A DNA stretch of 64,000 bases from VAZQ01 sp963712565 (GTDB taxonomy: Bacteria; Pseudomonadota; Alphaproteobacteria; Rhizobiales; Xanthobacteraceae): contig CAVQIP010000028.1 in the NCBI GenBank assembly GCA_963712565.1, forward strand, positions 65,316 through 129,315, given 5' to 3'. A model generated the notes under the pieces. It saw only the letters and a program-made list of their open reading frames with translations. It did not search any database and was not told where the DNA came from. Position 1 is the first letter of the stretch; every line of letters begins with the position of its first letter. Below, one piece after another: positions 8,861-18,162 of this stretch. The position numbers and the translations under genes are program-made.

Positions 8861-9739
8861 TCAGTCCTTGCGGCGCGGCAGCGCAGCAATGACGTCGACC
8901 ATGGCGGCGACATCCTTCTCGCCGAAACCCATCTCGACGAACTTCGCGTAGAGCTCCACCGCACGATCGAGCATCGGGGTTGCCACCCCGACCTCGTCGG
9001 CGAAGTCGGCGATCATGTCGAAGTAATGCTGCAACGCGGGCGCCGTGCCTTGCGCCGGCAGGAAGCGCCGCTGCGCCATCCAGGGAGCACGGATGCCGAA
9101 CTGGGTCGATCCGCCGCTGCCGCTGGCGATGGCCTTGATCATGAGATCCACATCGACGCCGGCCTTGAGACCGAGCGCCATCGCTTCCCCGGTGGCGGCG
9201 ATGTTGATGGCCACCAGCAGATTGTTGACGAGCTTGACCCGACTTGCCGCGCCGAACGGCCCGAAATAGAGGCAGGAATCGGCAAAACCGGCGACGGCGC
9301 GCTCGGCCTTGGCGCACGCGTCCTGGTCGCCGGCAAGATAGATCACGGCTTTGCGCGCTGACACCATTCCCGGCGTTCCGCTCACCTCGCCGTCGAGAAA
9401 CGCCGCACCCTTCGCTGCCAGCGGCGCAACATGACGCCGCTTCTCGGCGACGGGATGGGAGCCGAGCTCGACGATGATCTGGCCGTGGCGCGCGGAGTTG
9501 AGCAGCCCGTTCGGGCCCTGAACCACCTCATCGAGCGCTTGCGAAGACGGCAGGCACGAGAACACGATGTCCGCCTGCGCGCCGATCTCGGCCGGCGAGC
9601 GCGCGGCAACGCCGCCGATCTTCTCGAAGTCGGCGAGCGAGCTGCGGCGATAGCCCAGCACGCGATACCCGCTCTTGATCAGATTTTCGGAAATCGGCAG
9701 TCCGATCTTGCCGACACCGACGACGCCTATGGTTTCCAT
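8861..9739 (-). CDS. 3-hydroxyisobutyrate dehydrogenase-family NAD(P)-dependent oxidoreductase
   Basis: 292 residues from the ATG that follows GAGGG with 8-base spacing; an ATG 15 bases upstream is in frame but less well placed. The N-terminal Rossmann motif is 'GVVGVGKIGLP'. The family substrate loop 'GEVSGTPGMVSARKA' and the catalytic lysine region 'RVKLVNN' are intact. The family oxidises beta-hydroxyacids, reduces tartronate semialdehyde, or acts on related acids. Placement between a dioxygenase and a YciI-like protein suggests a role in processing ring-cleavage products (inference). Confidence 0.85.
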   Translation of the reverse strand: METIGVVGVGKIGLPISENLIKSGYRVLGYRRSSLADFEKIGGVAARSPAEIGAQADIVFSCLPSSQALDEVVQGPNGLLNSARHGQIIVELGSHPVAEKRRHVAPLAAKGAAFLDGEVSGTPGMVSARKAVIYLAGDQDACAKAERAVAGFADSCLYFGPFGAASRVKLVNNLLVAINIAATGEAMALGLKAGVDVDLMIKAIASGSGGSTQFGIRAPWMAQRRFLPAQGTAPALQHYFDMIADFADEVGVATPMLDRAVELYAKFVEMGFGEKDVAAMVDVIAALPRRKD

Positions 9740-9767
9740 GCTCGCAACCCTCACTCACGCCTTCAAC

Positions 9768-10142
9768 TCATGCCAGATCGAGCGACTGATCGGAGAAATT
9801 CACCTTGATGCCGAGCGAGCCCTCCATCACCGTCCATTCCCGCAGCTCGAAGCTGCGCAGCCCCTTGACGACGAACGGGTCGGCCTCGGCGAGCTGGCGC
9901 GCCGCCTCCGCGCTCGATGCCCGGAGGATCGTCAGGCCGTCGCCTCGGGTCTTGCCATCGGCCTCGGCCAGCGGACCGGACGCGAACAGCACGCCCTTCT
10001 TCTCCAGACCGATCATATACTCGAGATGCTGCGGCAGATGCTCGGCGATCTCCGCGGCCGCCGCGCCGCCTTTGGACAGCACGACATAGAGCTTCTTGCG
10101 GAGCATGGTCTTGGTGAGCTCGCGAACGCGCGCTTCCGTCAT
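9768..10142 (-). CDS. YciI-like protein
   Basis: 124 residues, ATG preceded by TGGAGG at 6 bases. A ferredoxin-like YCII domain covers about residues 18-115, with 'HLEYMIGLEKKGVLFASGP' and 'ADPFVVKGL', both typical of the family. YciI relatives include small hydrolases or dehalogenases such as the chlorohydroxyhydroquinone-processing TftG. A minor hydrolytic step in this catabolic block is possible but not shown. Confidence 0.85.
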   Translation of the reverse strand: MTEARVRELTKTMLRKKLYVVLSKGGAAAAEIAEHLPQHLEYMIGLEKKGVLFASGPLAEADGKTRGDGLTILRASSAEAARQLAEADPFVVKGLRSFELREWTVMEGSLGIKVNFSDQSLDLA

Positions 10143-10335
10143 TGTGGCCTCCAGAAGTCCCGGCCGCCTCGACCCCCTTGCATCGCCGCGAGCATGGCGG
10201 CACGAGCCTGCGCGATCAAGGAATTATACGACCGGCAGCAATCAACGACCGTCGCCCTGACGAGGAGATCGGATGGCGCCATGGCCCCCGCTTTCGCGGC
10301 AACGACAGCGCGCAAACCCCTCGCGATCTCTCAAA

Positions 10336-11910
10336 CTACGCCGACAGTTTCATGCGTTCGCTCCAGTCGTCCTTGAGCTTGTCGCGCAACACCTTGCCGC
10401 GGTCGCTCTTCGGCAATTCCAAAACGATGAAAACATGTTTCGGCACTTTCGGCGCGGGCAGGCAGGCGCGGCAGTGCTCGATCACCGCGGCTTCGGTCAG
10501 GCTCGCGCCCGGCCGCGCCACCACGTAACACACGACCTCTTCGCCGTAGATCTGATCCGGCACGCCGACCGCTGCGGCATCGAGGATGCCGGGATGCTTG
10601 AGCAGCACCTCGTCGATCTCCAGCGGCGCGATGTTCACGCCACCGCGAATGATGAGGTCCTTGGTGCGTCCGCTGACGCGGATGAAGCCGTCGTCGTCCA
10701 TGATCGCGAGGTCGCCGGACTTGATGCGCTTGCCGCGGATCGGCTCGATCGTGCCGTCATCGCGCAGATAACCGATGGCGCAGTGCGGGCCGCCGGCCGT
10801 CACCTCGCCCTCGACATTGGCCGGACACGGTCTACCCCGGCCGTCAATGATCTCGAGCTCCTGATGCAGCGCGGGCAGCCCGACCGTTCCCATCTTGCTG
10901 GCATAGTGCCGGTTGCCGCACATCCATCCGGCCTCCGACATGCCGTACATCTGCAGCAGCTTGACGCCGTACATCTCCTCGAAGCGCACCCATTGCTCAA
11001 GCGTGAGCGGAGCGGTGCTGCACGTCATCAGGCGCAATGTCGGCACGTCCTTGGCGGTAACGCCGAGCGGCTTGTTGAGCAGCATGTTGAGCACGGTGGG
11101 CACGCCGGCGGCGAAGGTGATGCCGTGCTCTTGGATCCAGCCGAAGAAGCGGCTGTGCGAGAAACGCCTGGCGATGTGCAGGGTGAGGCCCATTTCGAGG
11201 AAGGGCATCAGGCTCAGCACCTGCGCCGAGTTCCAGCCGAACGAGCGGTACTCCAGCGTGCGGTCGTCTGCGGTCAATCCGAGACATTCCAGGGTGGAGA
11301 GCCCATTGAGCCAATAGGCGCAATGGTCGTAGACCACGACCTTGGGCCGGCTGGTCGTGCCGGAGGTGCAGAAGATGCAGGCCAGGTCGGCGGCCTCGTT
11401 GCGCTCCGGCAGGCTCGCCGACGCAACCCCGCGCGGCATGGCGCGGAAGAAATCATCGAGCGGATCGGGGGCGGCGGCGTTCGCAGCGTAGTTGCCGAAA
11501 CGGGTGAACGGCTTTCCCGCCAGCAGCGCGTTGCCGTCGAGCTCCTTGTGCACGAGCGTAAGCGCCGGGGAAACCGCGGTTGCAAGATCGCCGATCAGCG
11601 TCGCGTTGAGCTCGATATTGAGCGGGGCGACGACCGCGCCGAGCCGCCAGGTGGCGAGCCAGATCAACAGCTTTTCGAGCGTCTCGTCGGAGAGCAGCAG
11701 CACGCGGCTGCCCTTGCCGACGCCCTTGTGCTTGAGCGCCGACGCAATGTCGGTGACCGCCCGTTCGAGCTCGCCATAGCTGATCGACGTCTCCTGATCG
11801 AGGTCGACGATCGCGAGCTTGTCCGGATCGCGCCGCCGGTAGCGGGCGAGGAGATCGGCGATCGGCCGGTACGGAATTTCCAGCCGGTGCTTGCCGAACA
11901 CGTCCGTCAT
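10336..11910 (-). CDS. AMP-binding acyl-CoA synthetase
   Basis: 524 residues, the normal size for class I adenylate-forming ligases. The phosphate loop 'FCTSGTTSRPKVVV' (SGTTxxPK), the 'MYGMSEAGWM' aromatic/adenine motif, the 'SGDLAIMDDDGFIRVSGRTKD' hinge region (shown here only in part) and the C-terminal catalytic lysine in 'LPKSDRGKVLRDKL' are all present. It would convert a carboxylic acid, ATP and CoA to an acyl-CoA. The acid is unknown; the block it sits in suggests an aromatic or hydroaromatic acid. Confidence 0.88.
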   Translation of the reverse strand: MTDVFGKHRLEIPYRPIADLLARYRRRDPDKLAIVDLDQETSISYGELERAVTDIASALKHKGVGKGSRVLLLSDETLEKLLIWLATWRLGAVVAPLNIELNATLIGDLATAVSPALTLVHKELDGNALLAGKPFTRFGNYAANAAAPDPLDDFFRAMPRGVASASLPERNEAADLACIFCTSGTTSRPKVVVYDHCAYWLNGLSTLECLGLTADDRTLEYRSFGWNSAQVLSLMPFLEMGLTLHIARRFSHSRFFGWIQEHGITFAAGVPTVLNMLLNKPLGVTAKDVPTLRLMTCSTAPLTLEQWVRFEEMYGVKLLQMYGMSEAGWMCGNRHYASKMGTVGLPALHQELEIIDGRGRPCPANVEGEVTAGGPHCAIGYLRDDGTIEPIRGKRIKSGDLAIMDDDGFIRVSGRTKDLIIRGGVNIAPLEIDEVLLKHPGILDAAAVGVPDQIYGEEVVCYVVARPGASLTEAAVIEHCRACLPAPKVPKHVFIVLELPKSDRGKVLRDKLKDDWSERMKLSA

Positions 11911-11983
11911 CGTTGCCTTCGCTTTTTCCGTTCTCGCGCGATGAGCCGCGCCGGAAATCGGCTTGGCCGGCTTGCGCGCACGA

Positions 11984-13381
11984 TCACGATACTGGCCAGC
12001 GCAACTGCACCATCCGCTCGAGCTTCAGATGCTTGCCGAAGCGCTCGACCGCGAGCGGAATCTCCTCGTAAAGCTTTTGTTCGTCAATCTTGGTCAGGCG
12101 TCCGGCTGCCACCAACCGCTCACCCGCCACGAACACGTCGCGCACCGAATCCCCGGTTGCGCTGTAGACCAGGTTGGAAACCGGATTGATCAGCGGTTGC
12201 CATTCCGGCCGGTTGGTGTCGAACAGGACGATGTCGGCCTCCTTGCCGACCTCGATCGAGCCGATGCGGTTTTCCCAGCGCGCCGCCTTGGCCCCGTTGC
12301 GCGTCGCCATTTCGAGCCCGGTCTCGGGCGGCATCACGCGGGGATTGATCCGCGTCTCCTTGTAGCAACAGCAGGCCAGGCGGATCTCCTGCGCCATGTC
12401 GACGATGCCGGAGCTGGCATGATCGGAGCCGAGCGCGACATTGACGCCGAGCGCGAGCAGCTCCGGCAGCTTGCCGAACAGGAAGTTGCCGTAGCCGTTG
12501 TGCAGGCTGGAGCTCGGCGCACAGACCAGCGACGGCTTGCGCTTCGCCAAAATGGCCACCTCCTCCGGCTCGAGCCAGCCGGAATGGACGATCAGCATGC
12601 GCTCGTCGATCACGCCGAGCGCCTCCAGTCGCTCGATCTCGGCCATGCCGGTGCGCGCCACGCTCGAATCGTGCGTCGAGTAGCTGAAGCAGGCATGCGT
12701 CTGCAGCAGCGTGCCGTATTTGCGCGCCAACTGGTCGAGTCCGAGGATCAATTCATCCGAGGCATTGTTGAGGCCGCGGAACGAGGCGCTGGCGCCGAGG
12801 CGCGGATTGCCCGACTGGGCATAGCGTGCGAGCACCGCCTCGGCGCGCTCCAGCGCAACGCTGGTCGTTTCGATCATGCGCTCCGGCAGGATTCCCAGCA
12901 CCGACTTGGTGAGATCGAACGAGGACCGCGACACGATGGCGCGGATGCCGGTGGCCATGATCCCGTCGACCGCGGCCTCGGGGTGATAGTTGCCGGGATC
13001 GATGAAGCAGGTGACGCCGTGCTTGAGCAGCTCCGCCGCTGCCAGCGTCGCCGCGGTGCGAACGTCGTCGCTCCCGAGCGCCGCCTCATAGGGATACATG
13101 CGGTCGAACAGGAACGATTGCGCATTGGCCTCGTCGGCAAGGCCGCGCGACAGCGCAAACGAGGAATGCAGATGGCAGTCGATGAAGCCCGGCGTCGCCA
13201 CCGCGCGACGACCATCGATCCGTTGCCGCGCGGCGAAGCCGGTCGCGATCTCCGGCGATTTGCCAATGGCGACGATCTTGCCCTTGTCCACCGCGATCGC
13301 CGCGTCGCGGATGATGCGGCGTTCCGCATCGACCGTGATGAGCCAATCGATATCAGCGATGACGAGATCGACGGATTTCAC
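11984..13381 (-). CDS. amidohydrolase family protein (ATZ/TRZ-like deaminase/hydrolase)
   Basis: 465 residues from a GTG with GGAG at 6-base spacing; another GTG at 13405 would add eight residues. Metal-binding motifs of the amidohydrolase superfamily are visible: 'GFIDCHLHSSF' (HxH), 'LQTHACFS', 'LIVHSGW' and the acidic residue in 'ALGSDHASSG'. Family members deaminate or dechlorinate triazines, cytosine and S-adenosylhomocysteine-type compounds. The presence of an N-compound hydrolase in this block hints that the catabolised compound is nitrogen-containing (inference). The gap before the cupin holds a palindromic repeat. Confidence 0.88.
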   Translation of the reverse strand: MKSVDLVIADIDWLITVDAERRIIRDAAIAVDKGKIVAIGKSPEIATGFAARQRIDGRRAVATPGFIDCHLHSSFALSRGLADEANAQSFLFDRMYPYEAALGSDDVRTAATLAAAELLKHGVTCFIDPGNYHPEAAVDGIMATGIRAIVSRSSFDLTKSVLGILPERMIETTSVALERAEAVLARYAQSGNPRLGASASFRGLNNASDELILGLDQLARKYGTLLQTHACFSYSTHDSSVARTGMAEIERLEALGVIDERMLIVHSGWLEPEEVAILAKRKPSLVCAPSSSLHNGYGNFLFGKLPELLALGVNVALGSDHASSGIVDMAQEIRLACCCYKETRINPRVMPPETGLEMATRNGAKAARWENRIGSIEVGKEADIVLFDTNRPEWQPLINPVSNLVYSATGDSVRDVFVAGERLVAAGRLTKIDEQKLYEEIPLAVERFGKHLKLERMVQLRWPVS

Positions 13382-13470
13382 GCTCAACTCCGCTTGGTAG
13401 AGCACGGCCCCCTGCTGTCATGCCCGCGCAAGCGGGCAACGGGTGACCAACTCGGCATGAGTTTGGTGCT

Positions 13471-13542
13471 GTCGTCCCCGCGAACGCGGGGACCCATATT
13501 CCAGAGCCGGTGGTTATGGGTCCCCGCTTGCGCGGGGACGAC
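13471..13542. repeat. dispersed palindromic element, copy A
   Basis: Two 28-base arms, starting GTCGTCCCCGCG and ending CGCGGGGACGAC, face each other around a short centre. Each arm is itself a small hairpin. The same arms occur at 30082-30162 in the opposite orientation of the centre. A further GTCATGCCCGCG-type hairpin precedes it at 13417-13436. Confidence 0.85.
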
Positions 13543-13577
13543 ACTCACTAAAATGGGCCAATCACCCGGAACGCCTA

Positions 13578-14084
13578 TTACTTACTCTCCCCCACATAAG
13601 TCAGCTCGTCGGCGATCTTGAGCTCGATCAGCACATTCTCGTCGGTCGAGTCCTCGCACAGCATGGAGCGGTGGCCGATGCCTTTGGGGATGAACAGCAT
13701 GTCGCCGGGATGCATGGTCTTGACCCCCATCTCGGTTTCCCACTTCAGCGCGCCCTTGACGCAGAAAATGATCTCGTGGGCGTCGATATTGCGGTGCCAG
13801 AAGCCCATGTCGTGCTTGCGGCGTTTGGAGACGTCCACCTTCACGCGGTCGGAGGTGTAGAGCCGCAGCGGCGTCCCGTCCGCCTTGTCGAGATTCGTGG
13901 GGGTGAACTTGTCGGCGAAAATGTTGATCATGCGGAAGATGTCGGCGTTCTCCAGCACCCCGGCATTGACGACCGGCGGCTCGTTGTGCGCCAGAACGAC
14001 GTTCTTGCCGTTGATGGTCACGAGCTCACGATAGACCGGCTGCGCCGGCGCGCCGGCGTCTGGTTTGCTTTGCGGCTTGTTCAT
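13578..14084 (-). CDS. cupin domain protein
   Basis: 168 residues with GAGGAG before the ATG. A single cupin domain is visible: 'GFWHRNIDAHEIIF' supplies the first metal-ligand cluster, and 'PGDMLFIPKGIGHRSM' the second. The 'WHRN' signature is reminiscent of homogentisate-dioxygenase-type cupins, but the protein is much shorter. It may be a ring-cleaving dioxygenase, an isomerase or a binding protein. It is 10 bases from the molybdenum hydroxylase small subunit in the same orientation. Confidence 0.82.
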   Translation of the reverse strand: MNKPQSKPDAGAPAQPVYRELVTINGKNVVLAHNEPPVVNAGVLENADIFRMINIFADKFTPTNLDKADGTPLRLYTSDRVKVDVSKRRKHDMGFWHRNIDAHEIIFCVKGALKWETEMGVKTMHPGDMLFIPKGIGHRSMLCEDSTDENVLIELKIADELTYVGESK

Positions 14085-14094
14085 GGGCCTCTCC

Positions 14095-14586
14095 TCATCG
14101 GGATTTATCGCGGCGGCGGGCGGCTTCGAGGACGGCCGCCACGATACCGGCGTAGCCGGTGCAGCGACACAGGTGGCCGCTGAGAACGTCTACCACTTCA
14201 GCTTCGGACGGATCCGCGTTGCGCTCAAGGAAGTCGGTGAACGACATGAGAATGCCGGGCGTGCAAAATCCGCATTGCAACGCGTGATTGTTCTGGAAGG
14301 CCTGTTGCAGCGCGTTGAGCTCGCCCTCCGGGCCGGCAAGCAACTCGACCGTCCTCACCGCCCTGCCCTCGGCCTGGACCGCCAGGGTCAAGCACGAGCG
14401 CACCGCCGTCCCGTCGATGAGCACCGTGCAGCAGCCGCAGACGCCATGCTCGCATCCGACATGGGTGCCGGTCGCACCGAGCACGTGCCGGAGAAAATCG
14501 CTCAGCAGCATGCGTGGCTCGGCCTCGCCCGCCGCCTTGCGGCCGTTGAGCGTCAGGCTGATCCTGGCGCGCTCGCCCCTGTTCAT
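14095..14586 (-). CDS. molybdenum hydroxylase small subunit, 2x[2Fe-2S] (CoxS/XdhC type)
   Basis: 163 residues, starting at the ATG that overlaps the FAD-subunit stop (ATGA). The plant-ferredoxin cluster motif 'GCEHGVCGCCTV' plus a downstream Cys, and the second, all-helical cluster 'CGFCTPGI...CRCTGY', are intact. The protein passes electrons from the molybdenum centre to FAD. Its partners are the two genes immediately upstream in transcription. Confidence 0.92.
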   Translation of the reverse strand: MNRGERARISLTLNGRKAAGEAEPRMLLSDFLRHVLGATGTHVGCEHGVCGCCTVLIDGTAVRSCLTLAVQAEGRAVRTVELLAGPEGELNALQQAFQNNHALQCGFCTPGILMSFTDFLERNADPSEAEVVDVLSGHLCRCTGYAGIVAAVLEAARRRDKSR

Positions 14587-15407
14587 GCGGCGCATTGGAT
14601 TGCCTCTTCGACCACGAGCGGACCGAGCCGGCGCAGGAGGTCGCGCCGCATGCGGGCCGACGCGTGAATGTCGTCGTAGCCCCCGAGCTCCCAGGCCAGC
14701 CGCTCGATCGCGTCGCGGATGCCGGCCGCGCCGTCCGGCTTGATGCGGCGCACGGCGGGACGCTCCACCATGCCGGCGACGCCGACACGGATGCTGTCCG
14801 TGCTCTCGACCGCGGCAGCGACGGCGACGATGGCAAAATCGCCGTGCCGGCGCGCGACCTCGCGGAACGCCACGCCGCCGGTCGCAACCGGGAAGCGAAC
14901 GGCGGTGATCAATTCATCCGGCGCCCGCGCGGTCGTCAGCATGCCCTCTTGGAATTCGCCGGCGGCGAGTACGCGCGTCCCGCGGCGCGAGCGCAAGACG
15001 ACCTCGCCTTCGAGGACGGCAAGCGCGAGCGGAATTTCCGACGTCGGATCGGCGTGCGCAACGGAGCCGCAGACCGTCCCCTTGTTGCGGGTCTGGAAGT
15101 GGCCGACGAAGGGCAGCGCCGCCGCCAGCAGCGGCAGCTTCTGCCGCAGCGGCGGCCAGGCCATCAGCTGGTTCTGCGTGACCGCCGCGCCGACCTCGAT
15201 CCTGCCGTCAGCCTCGCGGATGACATCGAGCGCGGGGATGCGCGTGATGTCGACCAGTATCGCCGGGTCGACCACGCGCAAATTGAGCATGGCGAGCAGC
15301 GTCTGGCCGCCGGCGAGGACGCGCGCGTCGTCGCCATGCTCGGCCAGGATCGCGGTTGCCTCGTCGACCGTGTCGGGGCGGGCATAGTCGAACGGACGCG
15401 GTTTCAT
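14583..15407 (-). CDS. molybdenum hydroxylase FAD subunit (CoxM type)
   Basis: 274 residues, start 'MKPRPFDYARP' typical of the family, with an ATGA overlap with the large subunit gene. The two FAD-binding signatures are visible: 'VLAGGQTLLAMLN' and 'GTVCGSVAHADPTSEIP'. It receives electrons from the small subunit and passes them to an acceptor. It is slightly shorter than CO dehydrogenase medium subunits (~288). The start was decided by the overlap and by the family N-terminus; the frame is open for 54 more codons. Confidence 0.92.
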   Translation of the reverse strand: MKPRPFDYARPDTVDEATAILAEHGDDARVLAGGQTLLAMLNLRVVDPAILVDITRIPALDVIREADGRIEVGAAVTQNQLMAWPPLRQKLPLLAAALPFVGHFQTRNKGTVCGSVAHADPTSEIPLALAVLEGEVVLRSRRGTRVLAAGEFQEGMLTTARAPDELITAVRFPVATGGVAFREVARRHGDFAIVAVAAAVESTDSIRVGVAGMVERPAVRRIKPDGAAGIRDAIERLAWELGGYDDIHASARMRRDLLRRLGPLVVEEAIQCAA

Positions 15408-17848
15408 CGGGCGGCCCCGCGCGCGGGCGCGGCGAGGTTCGCCGGCGGGCGTTCCTCCGCGCCGGCGATGAGCGCGTGGATGCGCCGCGGCGTCGCCGGC
15501 AGCTGCACGTCGCGCACATCGAGAGCGTCCGCGATCGCGTTGGCGATGCAGGCCGGAACGCTCATGCAATTGCCTTCGGCAAGGCCCTTGGCGCCGAGCG
15601 GCGTCAGCGGCGACGGCGTTTCCTGGTGCAGCATCTCCACCGGCGGAATCTCGGCCGCCGTCGGAACGAGATAGTCGGCGAAGGTTCCGGTCAAAAATTG
15701 GCCGACCTCGTCGTAGACGAACTCTTCATACAGCGCCGCGGCAATGCCCTGCACGAAGGCGCCGCGCATCTGTCCCTCGGCGATCATCGGATTGAGGATG
15801 CGGCCGGCGTCGTGCATCGAAATGTAGCGATCGACCCGGACCTGATAGGTCAAGGGGTCGATCTCGATCCCGCACATGTCGAAAACAAAGCCATAGGTCA
15901 GCGAGGTGTTGATGCGGTCATCGCTCGACGGCGGCTCGAGCTCGGGCGGCGACCACACCGCGGTTTCGCGCAAGGCCGGCGCCATGCCTTCCGGCAGCAT
16001 GACCGGCGACCAGTGCGACGTGCCGGCGACCCGCCCGAACGGCAGGGCGTTGTCCGGATTGCTGCGGCTGCGGATTTTGCCGCCGACGAGCTCGATGTCC
16101 TCGGGGAGCACGTTGAGCTGCTTGGCGGCGATGCCCTTGAGCTTGTCCGCCATCCGTTCGGCCGCGAGATGCGCCGCCACCGCGGTGCCGGGCGTGAAGC
16201 GGCAGGAATAGGTGCCGGCGGCGATCGACCATTGATCCTTCGCGGTGTCTATCTCCAGCACGACGTTGATGTCGGCGGGCGAGAGGCCAAGCTGGTCCGC
16301 GACGATCTGCGACAACACGGTCTGGTGACCCTGGCCCTGCACGGTGACGTCGGCGGTCACCGATACCGCCCCGAGCGGATCGACGTTGACGGTGGCCATC
16401 GACACCGCGCCGTTCTTGGGGCCGGCCTTGTCGCGCGCCTCGGGCGTGAGCAGCGTCGACAAGTAGCCCATATTGGACATGCCGGGCTCGACCACGGCGG
16501 CGAATCCGATGCCATAGTGCCGCCCCGCGGCGCGCGCGGCAGCGCGGCGGCGCTCGAGGTCGTCGAGACGCCCGCCGCCGGTCGCGGTTTCGATCGCGCG
16601 CAGATAGTCGCCGGAATCGTAGAGCGAGCCTGCGGCGGCCCGGTAGGGAAACTTCTCCCGCGGGATCAGATTGCGCTTGATCACATCGAGATGATTGAGC
16701 TCGAGTTCGATCGCGATCCGCTGCACCAGCCGTTCGAGCGCCAAGTAGAGCTGCGGACCGCCGAATCCGCGGATCAGGCTCGCCGGCATCTTGTTCGTCA
16801 GCACCACGCGGTTGGTCACCTCGACGTTGCGGATGTCGTAGGCCCCGGTGACCGCGCCGTGCATGCGGTAGAGCGGGCCGGGCATCGGCGCGCGCAGGAA
16901 AGCGCCGTAGTCCTCGAGCTGATCGAGCCGCAGCGCGAGGATGCGGCCCTCCTTGCTGACGGCGGCTTCGATCCCGGTGATGCGGTTGGGACCGGAGCTG
17001 GCGGCGAGGAGATGCTCGAGCCGGTCCTCGACCCATTTGACCGGCCGGCCGGTGATGCGCGCGGCCAGCGCGGCCAGCACGATGTAGGGAAAGACCGAGA
17101 GCTTGATGCCGAAGCTGCCGCCGCTGTCGGGCGGGATGCGCAGCCGCAGCTTCGGCCCGGGGACGCGCAAGGCGCGCGCCATCACCGGGTGGGTGCTGAA
17201 CGGGCCCTGAAAATTCGCCAGCACGTCGTAGCTCTGCTCGGCGGGCCGGTATTCGGCCACGACGACGTAGCATTCCATCGGGGTGAACGAGTTGCGGGGA
17301 TATTCGCAGGTCAGCGCGACCCGGGCATCGGCCTGCTCGAACGCGGCTTTGACATCGCCGTAGGAAAATCGACGAACCGAAATCTCGTTGGTCCCGGCTT
17401 CGGCGTGCAGCAGCGGCGCCGATTTGGCGCGCGCGGCTTGCGGGTCGACTACGGCCGCGAGCGGCTCATAGTCGATGCGCACGAGTTCGGCCGCGTCCTC
17501 GGCGAGGTACCGGGTGTCGGCGACCACGAGCGCGACCGGCTCGCCGACATAGCGTACGCGCTCGACCGCGAGCGACCATTGATGCACCGGCGACTTGAGC
17601 GCGATCAGGAACGGGTCGGACAGCTTGCGGACATCCTCGCCGGTGACGACCGCCCAGACGCCCTCCTGCGCGAGCGCTTCGCGCCCATCGATGTCGACAA
17701 TCTTGGCGTGCGCATGCGGCGAGCGGATGACGTGAGCGTGCAGCGTTCCCGCCGGGACCGGCAGGTCATCGGCATAGCGTCCGCGCCCCGAGAGCAGGGC
17801 GGGATCTTCCTTACGAAGGACCGGAACGCCCAGGGACTGGGACACCAC
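15404..17848 (-). CDS. molybdenum hydroxylase large subunit (xanthine-dehydrogenase family, CoxL-like)
   Basis: 814 residues with a GTG start behind GAGG (a second GTG three bases on is equally good). The molybdopterin-cytosine-dinucleotide scaffold is intact: 'PDSGGSFGIK', 'VQGQGHQTVLSQ', and the C-terminal 'LGAKGLAEGNCMSVP' with the proposed base-catalyst Glu. The loop that reads AYxCSFR in form I CO dehydrogenase reads 'ASLIRGFGGPQ' here, so this is not a CO dehydrogenase. It probably hydroxylates an aromatic or N-heterocyclic ring or oxidises an aldehyde. It heads an L-M-S operon joined by two ATGA overlaps. Confidence 0.92.
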   Translation of the reverse strand: MVSQSLGVPVLRKEDPALLSGRGRYADDLPVPAGTLHAHVIRSPHAHAKIVDIDGREALAQEGVWAVVTGEDVRKLSDPFLIALKSPVHQWSLAVERVRYVGEPVALVVADTRYLAEDAAELVRIDYEPLAAVVDPQAARAKSAPLLHAEAGTNEISVRRFSYGDVKAAFEQADARVALTCEYPRNSFTPMECYVVVAEYRPAEQSYDVLANFQGPFSTHPVMARALRVPGPKLRLRIPPDSGGSFGIKLSVFPYIVLAALAARITGRPVKWVEDRLEHLLAASSGPNRITGIEAAVSKEGRILALRLDQLEDYGAFLRAPMPGPLYRMHGAVTGAYDIRNVEVTNRVVLTNKMPASLIRGFGGPQLYLALERLVQRIAIELELNHLDVIKRNLIPREKFPYRAAAGSLYDSGDYLRAIETATGGGRLDDLERRRAAARAAGRHYGIGFAAVVEPGMSNMGYLSTLLTPEARDKAGPKNGAVSMATVNVDPLGAVSVTADVTVQGQGHQTVLSQIVADQLGLSPADINVVLEIDTAKDQWSIAAGTYSCRFTPGTAVAAHLAAERMADKLKGIAAKQLNVLPEDIELVGGKIRSRSNPDNALPFGRVAGTSHWSPVMLPEGMAPALRETAVWSPPELEPPSSDDRINTSLTYGFVFDMCGIEIDPLTYQVRVDRYISMHDAGRILNPMIAEGQMRGAFVQGIAAALYEEFVYDEVGQFLTGTFADYLVPTAAEIPPVEMLHQETPSPLTPLGAKGLAEGNCMSVPACIANAIADALDVRDVQLPATPRRIHALIAGAEERPPANLAAPARGAAR

Positions 17849-17902
17849 TCACCTCACACGCTAGACGTTGCCGCCGTCCGTCGTCATGGCCCGGGCCGCT
17901 CG

Positions 17903-17930
17903 CTGCAAGTCGGGTATACCCGACTTGCAG
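17903..17930. repeat. 28-bp perfect palindrome
   Basis: CTGCAAGTCGGGTA followed directly by its reverse complement, in the gap between divergently transcribed genes. Related AAGTCGG/CCGACTT palindromes occur at 25295-25317. It lies in a 314-base gap (17849-18162) that otherwise holds GC-rich inverted copies of CCCGGGCC/CTCGGGCC and no gene. Confidence 0.8.
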
Positions 17931-18162
17931 CACCTTATATTGCTCGGGCCAGGCCCGAGTTCCGGTGCCGTCCACGTCCTAGTTGCGGATCGAAAGTCGT
18001 GCATGCCCGCGACCAGCGCGGTCATGACGAGCGAGACATAGCGCACTCATTTGGAATCCACACACGCGTAGTTCACCCCGATAGTATAGGCCGCCGCGCG
18101 GGCGGGCAAACTGCGATCCCGCGGCGTGTTGGCGGGCATCGAAATAGCGGAGAGCAGAGAGA

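Noticed and set aside
10273..12189. 638-codon plus-strand open frame
   Set aside because: Antisense to the acyl-CoA synthetase, which has complete motifs; no ribosome site or domains.
16160..16215. 'TYSCRF' as a CO dehydrogenase AYxCSFR motif
   Set aside because: It aligns with the GTFGSRS-type cofactor loop of the family; the position of the real motif reads ASLIRGFGG.
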